Below are positions 1-10,892 of a DNA stretch of 64,000 nt, piece after piece (the first letter of the stretch is position 1; every line of letters starts with the position of its first letter). Source of the stretch: Latrodectus hesperus (Eukaryota; Arthropoda; Arachnida; Araneae; Theridiidae); contig CM075852.1 in the NCBI GenBank assembly GCA_037975125.1, forward strand, positions 7,895,258 to 7,959,257. The letters run 5' to 3'. The translations under genes and the position numbers were made by a program. The notes beneath the pieces were generated by a model. That model ran no database searches, had not been told where the DNA came from, and saw nothing but the letters and a program-made list of their open reading frames with translations.

Positions 1-3000
1 GAGTTTTAAAAGACTGTTTCCTTTCATTAAACTTGTCTTCTTTTTTAAACGCCATTTTTTTGTAAAATAAATACTGGAAATAAGTATTTATAGTATAATA
101 TTAGAATAAGGAATTGTGTAAATAAGAGTTTATAAGATAGTTGTTTTAATATTAAAATTTAATTAAAATTTCCTAAAAATAAAAGAATATTATACTGTAT
201 TTTTGAGCTACTTTAAAATTTACAATTCATATATACAGGCATTTCTATATGAAATCCAAAATAGTATGCTACATATTTAAAAAAACAAATTGTAGAATGA
301 TAAAATGTTTTGGTGACTCTTTTTGCTTGTGTACATAAATTGAATCAAGATTTATTAAGAAGAATTTAATTAGATGAGAAAATATTATTATATTGTAATT
401 TTAGAGCAGTGAGCTAACGAAAATATATTTCATAAGACAAAAATGAAAGCAACATTTTACAGACTTAAGGAAATGAACAATTTTATCAAATAGATCTAAT
501 TGTTCATTAAAGGAAACAATAGTAATATAGAAGAATATAAAAGGGTATTCTTCTGAAAAAAAACCAACAACAGGTGATAAATTATTTTGTGGTAAAACTT
601 CTACCTCTTTTTAAAAAGCCATTTGCTTCTTTTATAATAAGCTATTTGGAATTTCTATAGCATTTATTAGCTGAATTTAGTTCGAGGTACATAACTATAA
701 CTACATTATATCATAATTCTCTAAATAAGAAATTTTAAAGAAAATGTTTTAATCTAAAAAAAATTCTTCTAAAAAAAGTTACATTGAAACAACTCAACAT
801 AAAAACAGTTAAAACTTTAATAAAGAAAGTTTTTCAATATATATATATATTTCGAACTAAAGATAATTGTTTCTTTTTCCACAATTTAGAACAACTTGAA
901 TGAAAGTATTCAAATGTGTATAATTATACCATTTATTAGCCTTTGCATACATATTCAAACACTTTAATAACAAGAAAGAACAATATAAAATATCATATAA
1001 ATGCTCCTTTTCATTTTATTTTAATTCTTGCTTTTCTAAAAAGCAATTCAGAATATATTTAAAAATAAAAAGGACTTTCTTTATATAGTAATTTTCTTTT
1101 ACATTGCTAATTCAAACAAAGCTATAAAAAATACCTTAAAAGCTGCGATTTTTAAACATTGCAATATTTTTTTCACTTCAGTTCATAAATGGAGTCCAGA
1201 GCTTATAATGAAATGCCAAAACATAATTTTTTTCCCGTTGCATGAGCGGGACACTCGCTTTATAACTCTGGAAACCTCTGTGGACTGGTGAAAAATAATT
1301 ATGCGGGAGTCCAAAAATAATTAAAAAGTAAAAAAAAAGAAGTGTGAACATCTACCAAATTAAAAATGTTGCTCTGAAATTACGCGACGTTTACTTCCAA
1401 GCGAACTTTTAATTATTTTTTTTTTCCTAGAGAAACAGCAATAAACGCGTTGTATTCATACTTTTCTTAATCTGCTGTGTTTTGCTAAGGAAACTAGAGA
1501 ATTATTCTTTTGTAAAGAGAAAATATAAGATTGAATTTCCTTTTCCTCTTTGAGAGAAAAATGAGAAAATTTCAAGAATATAAAAATAATTATAGAACTG
1601 AAAGAAAAATAGTTGAATAGGAAAGACTTTTTTGTCTCATAATATCAAAAAGCTTTTTGAATAATCATTGAAACATTGATACATAAGCTCCTTTTCCTAT
1701 ATTAATTCCTTTTAAAGTATTTAAATCGCTTCAAATAAGTGAGCGACTGATATATTTAAGATTTAAACAGTTTTATCTTGAATTAACAATAAGAGAAGAT
1801 TATCCATTGAACACTGTTAATGTTAATAAATATTTTTTTTCTTGAGAGTTGAAATAAAGTAGATACTTAAAAATTTTCAGGTTAATGAAAGTAAAAAATA
1901 TGACTTAGATTGATTTTTGATACAATGCAAGAAAGTATTAACATATGCAAATTTATAAGTGAAGAAAGACAATAATTTGATAAAGTTTGAAAATATAACC
2001 GCAATTTAAATAATTAAAAGACGTGTAAAATATTAGGACGATGAATTAATACAATTTTATGGAGAATTATTGAGACGTTTTTCGAGATGTAGAATTAGAA
2101 ATTTATGATGCTAAAGATATTTCAGTATTATCCAAGTATTTTCTTCAATTCTTGTCTTTTGACAATGCCTGACGACATATTTTTAAGGTAGTAGCGAACA
2201 TGATTTATTATTATTTTCCGTTATGTTAAGAGTACTAATTATTATAAATTGGATGGCTAATTTTCGCAAATTCCAAATATCACTGCAAAAATATAGAAGA
2301 TCAATAAGTGAATGAAAGAATATCTCAATTAATATAATCACTTATAATTTTGTCTAGTATACTTATAGGGTTCTTTTTCTGTACATATAAGTTTGCGTAT
2401 TTATATATATAAATTAAAACTTCCTCTGAAAAGATTATTTTAAATGAAATGTTTAAATACATATTATGGATGAAAATTAACTATAAGCACATATATAACA
2501 AGGAAATATTTTATTGAATAGATTATTCATAAAATATATTCATTTAAAACAAAATTGATGAAAACAAATTTTGCGAATGAATTCGCTCTTTGAAAGCATA
2601 AATAATACGTGTTTATAAAATAACAAACTATAAAATAAAAGGAAAAATATTATAAAATGAATTCAAAATACAAATTTTCGAGCTATTAAATTGTGATTAG
2701 AATACTGTTTTTAAAATATATTAATTTAGTTGTGCAACATATTAATTATTTTAGAGGAAAATATGAAATATATTCTTATAGAAAATTTTATTAATATAAT
2801 TTTATTCAGAAACAGAAATTAATGACTATTTTTAAAGGCTAATGGGAATTTTATTTCAATTTAAATAATATTTTTGAATCTTCTGAATTACATAGCAACT
2901 TTATGGTAAAAATATGAATTTAATCATAAATAAATTTGCAATGATATTCATGCTTCTAAAATAGCAATTCATATCTTTTAAAGAAGCATTCAAATTTGTA

Positions 3001-3480
3001 TATCAATCATTAAAGAAAATACAATAAGATTTAATTGTGAATAATGAAAAAAAGGAAAAAAATTCCATTTCATTTTATAAAAGTTTTTAAGTTACCATTT
3101 GTGTGTGTGTGTGTTCCGTAAAAATAATCTACATATCCACTGAAGTTGTTTCACGACTTTTTGTATTTACACACAAAATGTGTAACAAAGTAAATAGGTT
3201 TTTAAAAATTAAGTTTTTTGACAGTTTAATTTTTTTAATGAAGTACCAAAATATATTGATATTTATTGTCCTTATAATAATAATTTTAACCAGAGACATT
3301 ATTTATACTAAAAAACCACAGATTTAATTCTTAAACTAATTATTAATTATTAAAGTACAATATGAAATTTATGGAACAATTTACTAACGAACGCCTGTAT
3401 GCATTATAGAAGCCAATATACTTAGTTATTTTCTCATAACTTTCCCCATAAAACAATTTTCGCTGTCATAAAAACACTTT
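1..3480. other. AT-rich non-coding stretch
   Basis: No coding region, RNA gene or recognisable mobile element is visible. The open frames here are short, have low-complexity composition and lie in A/T runs. A patch at about 1140-1470 is less AT-biased and holds several C/G-containing words around a degenerate palindrome (GAGCGGGACACTCGC). It could be a conserved non-coding element, but nothing in the sequence proves it. A short TG run sits at about 3100-3114. Confidence 0.6.
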
Positions 3481-3960
3481 CATTTACGCTGTGTTTTCAA
3501 AACTTCATTGTTCTATAAAATGTATAAAACGCCACATTATTTTCAGAAAAGTGCCCCGAAACAACCAATCACATTCAAGTTTTACTTCCATCCTCGCCAA
3601 ACTCTTCAAACTTTAAAATTTCTTTCCACCATTAAACGGCGAATTACTTTGGATGTAAATTATTCTAAAAGTGCTTTCAAAAGTCATTTTTTCCCCTGTT
3701 CGGGCAGGTCTCTATGAAAGATGTTTTTGTCGCGTCGAATTTATGCCATGTTATCGGCTCCCCCGCACGATAGCTTTCTCTTTTGAAATTAAGTAGTGGG
3801 AACAGAGGGCTCCGATGACGTCACATCAATCTCAATCAATCAACTTTCTAAACCAAGTTGTCGTTGTTCCAAGGCGATTAAGTTTAAAACCTCCATCCAC
3901 AGAGAAGTCTCCGGTATCTGGGGTATAAGGGAGTAGGTTTTCAGAGAAATGCTGCCTTAA
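3481..3960. promoter_or_regulatory. GC-richer island with a consensus CRE
   Basis: This roughly 480-bp island stands out from the AT-rich surroundings. It contains a perfect cAMP response element, TGACGTCA, at 3816-3823 inside the 13-mer TCCGATGACGTCA, and an inverted-CCAAT type word (ACCAATCAC) near 3565. TGACGTCA is the known binding site of CREB/ATF bZIP proteins. No protein-coding frame of credible composition is present; the 69-codon frame at 3508-3717 has no recognisable domain. A promoter, enhancer or non-coding exon are all possible. The regulatory reading is inferred from motif content only. Confidence 0.3.
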
Positions 3961-4281
3961 ATCTCTAAGGATCGAAGTGATGTATAGTTAGACTCCAATG
4001 GAATGGAGTGTTAAGAAAAGTAACACCGGCTTATGAGTTTTGTAGCTTAATGATTCTTTCAGATGTCTTAGCATGTAAAGGTTTCTAAAATTTGAAATTG
4101 TTTTATGTTATGAAATTAAATAAATGTATCACCCCGAATTGTATTTGTTTTTTAAAATACTTGCATGAAAATGTTAAGTAAAAGGAATTCTATATCTAAA
4201 AATTAATTTAAATGTAGAAAAAACAAATTAAAAAAAATATTAGTGTAACTTTTTTTTACTCAGTCGCTATTGTTTTATTTA

Positions 4282-5170
4282 TTAGGTTGGTGCGTATGAA
4301 ATGTCGGATTCTTAAGTGATTGTATAAAACTGCATATCTTTCTTCAAAAGCTGTTTATTCAATCAAAGTATGCTCCATTCGCTTCAATACACTTCTCCCA
4401 ACGAGATTTTAAAGCGTAGATGCCTGTCTTAAAAAATTTTGGTCTTTAGAATTAAACTCTGATATCGAGTTTTTTAGACTGTCTTCATTTTCATAGTGTT
4501 TGCCCCTTAAAAACAGCTCTAAATGCTTGAAAAAATGAAAATCGGTCGGCGAGAGATCCGGTGAATAGGGTGGATGCTGCAATGATGAGCATACGTTTAA
4601 CCGATCCAGCTTATTTCGCTCTGTCAGTGCGTGCGGTACCCACTTGTCAGTCTTCTTAACCTTGCCAATCTCAGAAAGGTGTCTCAATATCGTTGTATGG
4701 TCAACTTTCATCCTGATAGCAAGTTCCCTCGTGGATACGGCTGGATCCGCTTCCACTAGAGCCTTCAGGTCATCATTCTTCACAGACGTTTTGGGTCTTC
4801 CGCGCGGCTCATTTTGCAGTGAAAAATCGCCAGTCCGAAATTTTTCGAACCAACGCTGCACTTTCCGATCGTTAACCGTATTCTCCCCAAACGCTTGGTT
4901 TATGTTGCGTGCAGCTTTTGCAGCACTATTACCAAGTTTGTACTCATAAAAGAAAATGACGCGAATGTCGGCTGAATTCATATCGGCAATAAACTCAAAA
5001 GAAATAAAAAAGGGAAGACCTTCGAGAAAACCTATTTTGCTGAAATGAGTCTCTGGCAATGGACAATACGAGTATGAATGAGGTTATGCCAAATACAAAA
5101 GTATAACGAAAACAGGGAGGAAAACGTCCGCATGTAAAGAGAATCCGACATTTCATACGCACCAACCTAA
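4282..5170 (-). mobile_element. Internally deleted mariner element with perfect TIRs
   Basis: The element is 889 bp long, flanked by TA target duplications (4280-4281 and 5171-5172), and bounded by perfect 30-bp terminal inverted repeats at 4282-4311 and 5141-5170, beginning TTAGGTTGGTGCG. TIRs, TA target and the encoded helix-turn-helix plus SPDLSPTD motif place it in the mariner family. Autonomous mariners are usually about 1.3 kb, so roughly 400 bp of internal sequence is missing, including the first two catalytic aspartates. Perfect TIRs suggest that it was mobile recently, necessarily with transposase from elsewhere. Confidence 0.93.
4363..4981 (-). pseudogene. Mariner transposase, catalytic core deleted
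   Basis: Read from the methionine at 4981 (MNSADIR), the protein keeps the whole DNA-binding half. It has a first helix-turn-helix ending in the RWFEKFRTG segment, a GRPK linker of the AT-hook type, a second helix-turn-helix (STRELAIRMKVDHTTILRHL) and the mariner WVPHxL box, which reads WVPHAL. At about 4580 it jumps directly to HPPYSPDLSPTDFHFF, which carries only the third aspartate. The first (DEKW) and second (HDNARPH) catalytic boxes are gone. A one-base shift in a T-run near 4434 ends the main frame at 4409; after it, the neighbouring frame gives the expected mariner C-terminus, with a stop at 4363-4365. An upstream in-frame methionine at 5059 adds a non-homologous leader, so 4981 is preferred. 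Confidence 0.85.
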
Positions 5171-5172
5171 TA

Positions 5173-5645
5173 CTATTAAGTGGTTTTGTTTCTTTCGTTC
5201 TAGTTGATAATATGGCTGCACCACTTTATTATAACTCTCATTGGTTTATAAAATATCCATGACGTAAGATAACGTTTCAACTACGTCACATCATTTTAAG
5301 ACGACGTTTTCAATTCGATTTGTCGATGCATCTGCTACCTGCCTTCAAATCGCATTCTTCGAGCGGCAGCAAACAAAGCGAAGTTCATGGCTGAATGCCT
5401 GAGAATATTGTCGAAGTTCATTTCGTTAATAAAACGATTTCTTATATAACATCGGATTCAGAAGCCGTTTTACATTGATTTAAGCCATTAACACGTTGAA
5501 AACAGATCAGAAGAAAAAGCAAAATTAAAAAGACAAGACAAAATATCCGTTTTATGGTTAGTTCTAAATCTGCAATAGACATTTTTAAAAATTTAATTAA
5601 TTAATAGAATTTGAAATTAATATTTGCAGTATTTTTTTTTTGTTG
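5173..5645. other. Non-coding island with CRE-like half sites
   Basis: Right of the mariner, the stretch to about 5500 is less AT-rich. It contains TGACGTAA at 5260-5267 and, on the opposite strand, TGACGTAG at 5282-5289. No coding frame is visible. Together with the 3481-3960 island it may have formed one regulatory block split by the mariner insertion; this is inference. Confidence 0.25.
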
Positions 5646-5652
5646 GAATTAG

Positions 5653-5677
5653 TTTTTTTTTTTTTTTTTTTTTTTTT
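5653..5677. repeat. Poly-T tract (25 bases)
   Basis: An uninterrupted run of T lies three bases left of the target duplication of the adjacent LINE insertion. It is outside the duplication, so it is pre-existing sequence and not the LINE tail, which is a TTC/GAA repeat. Confidence 0.9.
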
Positions 5678-5689
5678 GAGAATGTACAT

Positions 5690-6154
5690 CTTCTTCTTCT
5701 TCTTAGAGTTGGGTTTGTATGTCATTAGGCACCTCTGCTTTTATCAGCATTTTGTACCATTAACTCCAAATCCAATGTTTCCTAATTCCAGTTACTTGGG
5801 TCACCCACTTTATTAATAAAGTCCGATAACCCTTTCATGGAGTCTAGGTGTAACTCTTTAGTATGGATGATGCCTAAAGAAGTTAATCTAGGGAGGGCAA
5901 GAGCCTCGCATTCGTAAATGATATGCTTGGCCGTTTCCTCTTGCGTATGACATTTCCTGCAGATAGGGTCTTGTTGAAACAGTCCCATTTTATGGAGGTG
6001 TTTTCTGAAATAGTAGTGCCCAGTTATGAAGCCTACGATTAAACGTATCTTCTGCCTAGAACTTCTTAGAATTTCAGAGGGAATCGCTGATGATCCACAG
6101 ATCAAACTTTTAGCATGGATTTGACCAGGAGTGTTGAGCCAAACTTCATACATC
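5690..6154 (-). mobile_element. 5'-truncated RNase H LINE, copy 1
   Basis: A 465-bp LINE 3' end lies on the minus strand, flanked by the 10-bp duplication GAATGTACAT (5680-5689 and 6155-6164) and ending in a (AAG)n tail at 5690-5704. The open frame 5782-6154 has no stop. It encodes the segment after RNase H and a C-terminal zinc-binding-like module, C-x2-C-x4-ET-x2-H-x4-C (CRKCHTQEETAKHIIYEC), then the conserved end DPSNWN. The 3' UTR is about 90 bp. It is the same family as copies at 7473, 8865 and 57949. An RNase H domain after reverse transcriptase occurs in the I, R1 and LOA groups; the exact clade cannot be fixed from this tail. Confidence 0.88.
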
Positions 6155-6164
6155 GAATGTACAT

Positions 6165-7460
6165 AGATTATTATCAATACATGTATAAAAATGAATTCTT
6201 AAATGAAAATCTGCAGCATGAGTCTTAAACATCTGCAGCTAAATGTTACGTCTCCACTTTACTCACGTGTTTATGTCTAGTTAAAAAAGGAACAACAGCT
6301 CTCTTTTGTTTTTAAAATCACTTGCCATTCTTGAATAGTTGCATAGTCATCAAAAATATCTTAGGGAAAAAATATATAATTAAAAGCAAAAAAAGTATTA
6401 AATAGATGTCAGGAGAGAAGTTTCTATTTCTTTGATGATTAATCTTGATATTAATTAGTTGATATTTTGGCAAAATTATGATGTTAATAATAAAGATTAT
6501 GAAATATTTTGTAAAAAATATACAAAGTAAAGGAACACGAATTTCTGTTACACTTAAAATTTATTTATCTCTCAATGTTATTAAGTAGTTGTCGCTAATG
6601 AAAACATTTTTCTTTGAAAATGATTCATTAATTAAATGTCTAATATGTAACATTAGTGACATAATAAAAATGCAAGGATTTTGCAGTTTGACATATATAT
6701 TATAAATTTCTTACATTACATAGCTTCATAAACACAAGTTCATTTAAGCGTAAAGTTCATGTAAACATTTCGATTTCTGTCAATAGTTACAAATATTTTG
6801 ATCTTGATATATCAACTAAAATAAATTATTTGATTATTGTTTGATTATTAAGCAATTAATAACTGGTTCCAATATTTCAATTGCTTTATTCACCTGTGCA
6901 AATATATAGTGAATAAAATTCAGCATTAAATCAATTAAAAGAGTCAATTAATCAATCAATCAAAGATTAAATCAATTAAACAAGCCATTTTCTTTCTGAA
7001 ATATGTGTTTGTTGTTTTATTATACAAATTTTATTTTGTCTGCTGTTATACTTGTTTATAATTAATATTTGTTTCAGATGGTTATTATTTGCTTATATTA
7101 ATTAATATTTGCTACAGATAGAAACATAATAGTATCTGGAATTGTAGATGCTTTTTACAGTACAGTGGTGATGATCGGTTAAAGAAGATTATCTGTTACA
7201 AGACTATGTTAGCTATCCGAATGGTTCGTCAAACGATCATCCATTTACCAGAGATTTTTTTGTGAAATTTATTAATTCATTCTGGAGATCCTAAAAATGA
7301 AATTGGAAAAAGGATATATAATTTCTTATTAAATTTATAAAAAATAATTAATACCTAGAGTCTTGCTTATTAATCAGTCCTTTTCATTTTTTGTTTATTG
7401 GGTCCGATGTTGATTGCTTTTCTCTCTTTTCCACGATTTTTCGGATTAATTACTGGCATT
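6165..7460. other. AT-rich non-coding stretch
   Basis: I see no gene, RNA or mobile element. The sequence is rich in ATTAAT-type words, with local near-repeats of TCAATTAA at about 6930-6975 and of TTAATATTTG at about 7062-7110. Confidence 0.6.
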
Positions 7461-7472
7461 ATCGTTGTAAAA

Positions 7473-8262
7473 CCTGGGGCTTGAGCAAGCCACCAGGCGC
7501 GTCGGCTGGTGGTGGATAGCCGAATGTCCTGTAGGAATGACAGGATAGCCTTGAATATTGAATAAGAGGCCGCAAACCAGCTCCCGCAAACCCTGGTGTT
7601 ATGCGATCCGTGCCTAGGGCTAATTGGCACCGTGGTATTGGTGTCTTAACGGAGCCTCTAGTTCCCTGGCAAACTTCTAAGTAATTTGCCTTGCCCAGTA
7701 ACTCAGGCAATGCTGGGTGGACTGATATTACTTGAGCTTATTAATTGTTATCTTGTGGCTGAAAAGACACAAGAAATAACAAACCTTTCTGCATTTGCAG
7801 GTGAAGCCTCTGTAGTAGACCTTGCTGAAAAAGACAAGGGAACTCAGAGGCAATCTTGTAAAGGGGCAGTAATGAATCCTTCACTTGAGGTAGAAATGAC
7901 CTCCAAACCATCCGCTTCTGGTGAAAGTCAGGAAGCTATCCCTAGCATGACTGACTTTCTGACCAGATGGGACTGTTTCAGCAAGACCCTATCTGCTTGA
8001 AATGTCATACGCAAGAGGAAACGGCAGAGCATATCATTTATGAATGCAAGGCTCTTGCCCTCCCTAGATTAACTTCTTTAGGCATCATCCATACTAGAGA
8101 GTTACACCTAGACTCCATTAAAGGGTTATCGGACTTAATTAATAAAGTGGTTGACCCGAGCAACTGGAACTAGGAAACATTGGGTTTGGAGTTAATGGTA
8201 CAAAATGCTGATAAAAGCAGAGGTGCCCAATGACATACAAACCCAATTCAAAGAAGAAGAAG
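7473..8262 (+). mobile_element. Half-LINE: 5' end fused to 3' end, copy 3
   Basis: This 790-bp unit is flanked by a 12-bp duplication with one mismatch (ATCGTTGTAAAA at 7461-7472, ATAGTTGTAAAA at 8263-8274) and ends in (AAG)n. Its 3' half (from about 7970) is the same LINE 3' end as copies 1 and 2. Its 5' half is absent from those copies: a leader of about 400 bp, then a start codon at 7872 opening a short ORF1-like reading frame (MNPSLEVEMTSKPS...). The join falls at about 7966-7970 within GATGG and deletes the rest of ORF1 and nearly all of ORF2. The leader contains potential hairpins, such as CCACCAG/CTGGTGG at about 7490-7512 and TCCTGT/ACAGGA. Copy 4 at 57949-58773 has the same join. Compared with copy 4, this copy lacks about 27 bp at the 5' end. 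Confidence 0.88.
7872..8173 (+). pseudogene. ORF1 start joined to LINE C-terminal module
   Basis: The ORF1-like frame starts at 7872, crosses the deletion join into the wrong frame and stops at 8000 after TRWDCFSKTLSA. The C-terminal module of ORF2 continues in another frame from 7967 (MGLFQQDP) through CLKCHTQEETAEHIIYEC to DPSNWN and the stop ending at 8173. Neither piece contains enzyme motifs: no endonuclease, reverse transcriptase or RNase H remains. If the first frame is translated it would give a peptide of about 43 residues (or 104 if the upstream in-frame start at 7686 is used). Function is unknown; most likely there is none. Confidence 0.7.
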
Positions 8263-8274
8263 ATAGTTGTAAAA

Positions 8275-8855
8275 ATGATTAATAACATTGTTTTGTTGTC
8301 GTTTGGAATTCGTTATTCAAGACTAAGTAGAAGCGAGTGAATGAACAAGGGAGGGGGGAATGAAATCAGTCTCGGTTTTGAATGAAATCAGAATCTCAAA
8401 ATGAAATCACTCTCGGTTTTGAATAACTGATGGACTGGCTATAAATATTCTATCGGGGAAAGAAATTTTTTTCCAATACACAGAACTTTGAAGTTCATTA
8501 GGCAAGCAACATAATTCAAGGGAGATGAAAAACGATTTTTGATCCTTTGGGTTTGGCAACCCAGCACATTATGCTCTGAGGGCCGAGAAATGCTTGTTAA
8601 AATTCTTTTTAGTTCGTTATCCGAGCACTAAAATTTTTCGTGAAAGTATTCCTTTAACTGATTTTTCGTAGTCAGAACTGTTCGTTAACCGATCAATCAC
8701 TGTATAGGAACATTTAACAATATAATAATAAAGTCATAACTAACAAATAAGTCCGGCACGTAAATCCGGCCTTGTCTTCTCGACACGTGGGCAGACGTGA
8801 AGAGATTTATATATATACTCTTGTCGATTCTTGTGATGTGTGTGTGTGCTCCTAT
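8275..8855. other. Non-coding stretch
   Basis: There is no recognisable gene. A short near-tandem repeat around 8360-8420 (GAATGAAATCA...CTCGGTTTTGAAT, twice) is the only structure seen. A (TG)n run at about 8834-8848 directly precedes the next LINE insertion. Confidence 0.5.
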
Positions 8856-8864
8856 TGATGACAT

Positions 8865-9524
8865 CTTCTTCTTCTTAGAGTTGGGTTTGTATGTCATTGG
8901 GCACCTCTGCTTTTATCAGCATTTTGTACCATTAACTCCAAATCCAATGTTTCCTAGTTCCAGTTGCTCGGGTCACCCACTTTATTAATAAAGTCCGATA
9001 ACCCTTTCATGGAGTCTAGGTGTAACTCTTTAGTATGGATGATGCCTAAAGAAGTTCATCTAGGGAGGGCAAGAGCCTCGCATTCGTAAATGATATGCTT
9101 GGCCGTTTCCTCTTGCGTATGACATTTCCTGCAGATAGGGTCTTGCTGAAACAGTCACATTTTATGGAGGTGTTTTCTGAAATAGTATTGCCCAGTTATG
9201 AAGCCTACGATTAAACGTATCTTCTGCCTAGAGCATCTTAGAATTTCAGAGGCAATCCTCGCTGATGATCGATCCACAGATCATACTTTTAGCGTGGGTT
9301 TGACCAGGAGTGTTAAGCCAAGCTTCATACATCTTCCGTTTTTCCCATCTAAGAACATTGGTTTTTGCGGTCTTATAATTGATCCCAGAAAAAGTTTCTG
9401 CACCGATAGGAGCAAAAGATGATCCTTGTTTGGCAAGTTCATCAGCCCTTTCATTGCCTTCGATACCTTTGTGTCCTGGCACCCATACAAGGATCATCTT
9501 GTTTCTAGTTGCCAGTTCTGTTAC
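8865..9524 (-). mobile_element. 5'-truncated RNase H LINE, copy 2
   Basis: This is a 660-bp minus-strand LINE 3' end with the 9-bp duplication TGATGACAT (8856-8864 and 9525-9533) and a short (AAG)n tail. It reaches further upstream than copy 1 and so shows the end of an RNase HI-like domain (TELATRNKMILVWVPGHKGI, then EGNERADELAKQG), including the conserved W-V-P-G-H and N-E-R-A-D-E-L-A signature. The frame is broken by a shift near 9250. A TGA stop replaces the glycine codon of the MGLFQQ segment near 9156. The coding remnant ends at 8954. Confidence 0.87.
8954..9524 (-). pseudogene. LINE ORF2 C-terminus (RNase H end and zinc-like module)
   Basis: This is the coding remnant inside copy 2. 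RNase H of this kind removes or nicks the RNA strand during target-primed reverse transcription, and the C-terminal C-C-H-C module is thought to help nucleic-acid binding in related LINEs. Both are known for the family and are not demonstrated here. The first 90 or so codons (9524 down to about 9250) are intact; after that a frameshift and an in-frame stop separate the C-terminal module. It is too short and broken to function. Confidence 0.8.
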
Positions 9525-9603
9525 TGATGACATACTTGATCCTGATCTTAGTTCTCCATTCGTGTGTGGATTTGCTTCGTATACTTTTCTCTTTAATAGT
9601 TCC

Positions 9604-9663
9604 AAGTAGACGACTGGTCGCAAGTCGTCTACTTTGAAGGTTAAAAGTCGCAAGTAGACGACT
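9604..9663. repeat. Hairpin plus third copy of a 12-mer
   Basis: AAGTAGACGACT occurs at 9604-9615, in inverted orientation at 9623-9634 (a 12-bp perfect stem with a 7-base loop GGTCGCA), and again directly at 9652-9663. The words GTCGCAAGT also recur between copies. This looks like a local template-switch product or a relic of a terminal repeat. It lies 71 bp outside the LINE copy 2 duplication. Confidence 0.8.
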
Positions 9664-9679
9664 GGTAAAATGAACGAGA

Positions 9680-9900
9680 AGACATTTAAACTTTTGGTGA
9701 TTGTCTTCTCTGGTGTAAACACCTCATGCACACTGGAAAATCATGGTCTGATCTGTGATATGTTGCATTGTCCGGCTGAAAGATAACTGAAACTTCACTT
9801 CTAGAAATTTTGTGTAAAATTCCTCTAAGATTCCCAAATCGATTTTGCTGTTCAGTGTCGTCTCAAAAAACATGGACCCCACACACAGGGATTTGTTGCC
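9680..9900 (-). pseudogene. Possible Tc1-type transposase scrap
   Basis: On the minus strand a heavily decayed frame reads VIFQPDNATYHRSDHDF, which resembles the second catalytic box of Tc1-like transposases (usually FQQDNAPxHxA). It is preceded by a frame reading MFFETTLNSKIDLGILEEFY. Stops and shifts separate the pieces and no terminal repeats were found. The call rests on this short resemblance and could be chance. Confidence 0.3.
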
Positions 9901-9933
9901 AGAAAGTAATATACGAATGTAGACAAATACTTA

Positions 9934-10871
9934 TGTTGTATTCACTGGCTGGATAATTTTTATAAATTAAACTACCCATTTTTTTCTGGCTGGAAGTCCT
10001 TTTTTTTATTATTTAATTCTATACCCCATTTCCCCCATTTTGACGAAGTGGAATGCCCTAACGTGGGACTTGGAGAAAACCGGTCCTGCAAGGGAAAAGC
10101 GAGGGGATGAAGAAGAGAAGTGAAGGGCAGAGGAAAAAAAGACAGAGGAGCTGCAGGACATCGCCGGAACAGGAGACCCGGTTGGTTTTGGGAGTTCGAC
10201 GCTTTATTGGAGACTTCGAAAAGTAAAGTTGAAGTTTATAAAAAAAAGAAAAAGCTAATTGAAAGAAGTACAGCCTTCTAAAATTGTGAAATTAGGAGGT
10301 GCCTGAATGTCAGCATTTACATCCAAGTTGTCGTCAACCCAAGGCGTTTGCCATACTATTAAAGAAGAACGCTGGACTATTGTGATCAACCAAATTTGTG
10401 AACCCCTCTAAATAGGCCGGCCTATACCATCGACTGTTTATATATGTAAGTGAATGGTTTTTTTTATTTATTTAATTATCCAGCCAGATTTTTTTTTTGT
10501 GTGGTACCACCATTTACGTAACATTATTTAATAATTAATCTCACTAGAACAGGCAATCTAGGGTAACTTAATCACTCCACGTGAGTGAATTATCATTTTA
10601 ATAGCAAAGTTGTAATAAAAGAAATAATACCAATAATTGAATTCATATTATTGTAAATAGGTGTGTTATTTTATTTTGTGAATTAAAAGAAGTTTTGATT
10701 ACTAAAACAAAGCCAGTTTCTGCTTCTGTTCTTTCAGGTTAGAATCTGGGTATAAATAAAGACTTGAATAAATACACAACGCAATATTAAAAAAAATAAT
10801 AATAATGCCTTATTTTAATATAAATTATCATAAGTGATCGTTTTATAATAATTGTAATTTTCTACACAACA
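9934..10871 (+). repeat. 5' LTR
   Basis: This 938-bp direct repeat starts TGTTGTATTC and ends CTACACAACA, with 6-bp inverted ends. A TATA-like word followed by further AATAAA-type words (GGTATAAATAAAG, GAATAAATAC) lies about 120-95 bp before the end and may serve the promoter and/or polyadenylation. The start of transcription cannot be read from the sequence. Confidence 0.95.
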
Positions 10872-10874
10872 AAA

Positions 10875-10892
10875 TGGTGCCGTTTAAAGTGG
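10875..10892 (+). other. Candidate primer binding site
   Basis: TGGTGCCG begins three bases after the 5' LTR. TGG at this position is the usual complement of a tRNA CCA end. The matching tRNA was not identified. Confidence 0.45.

Noticed and set aside
3103..3327. 74-codon frame with hydrophobic segments
   Set aside because: AT-rich composition typical of chance frames in this region.
9534..9731. Upstream extension of the RNase H frame in LINE copy 2 as coding sequence
   Set aside because: The target duplication at 9525-9533 places it outside the element; the open frame continues by chance.
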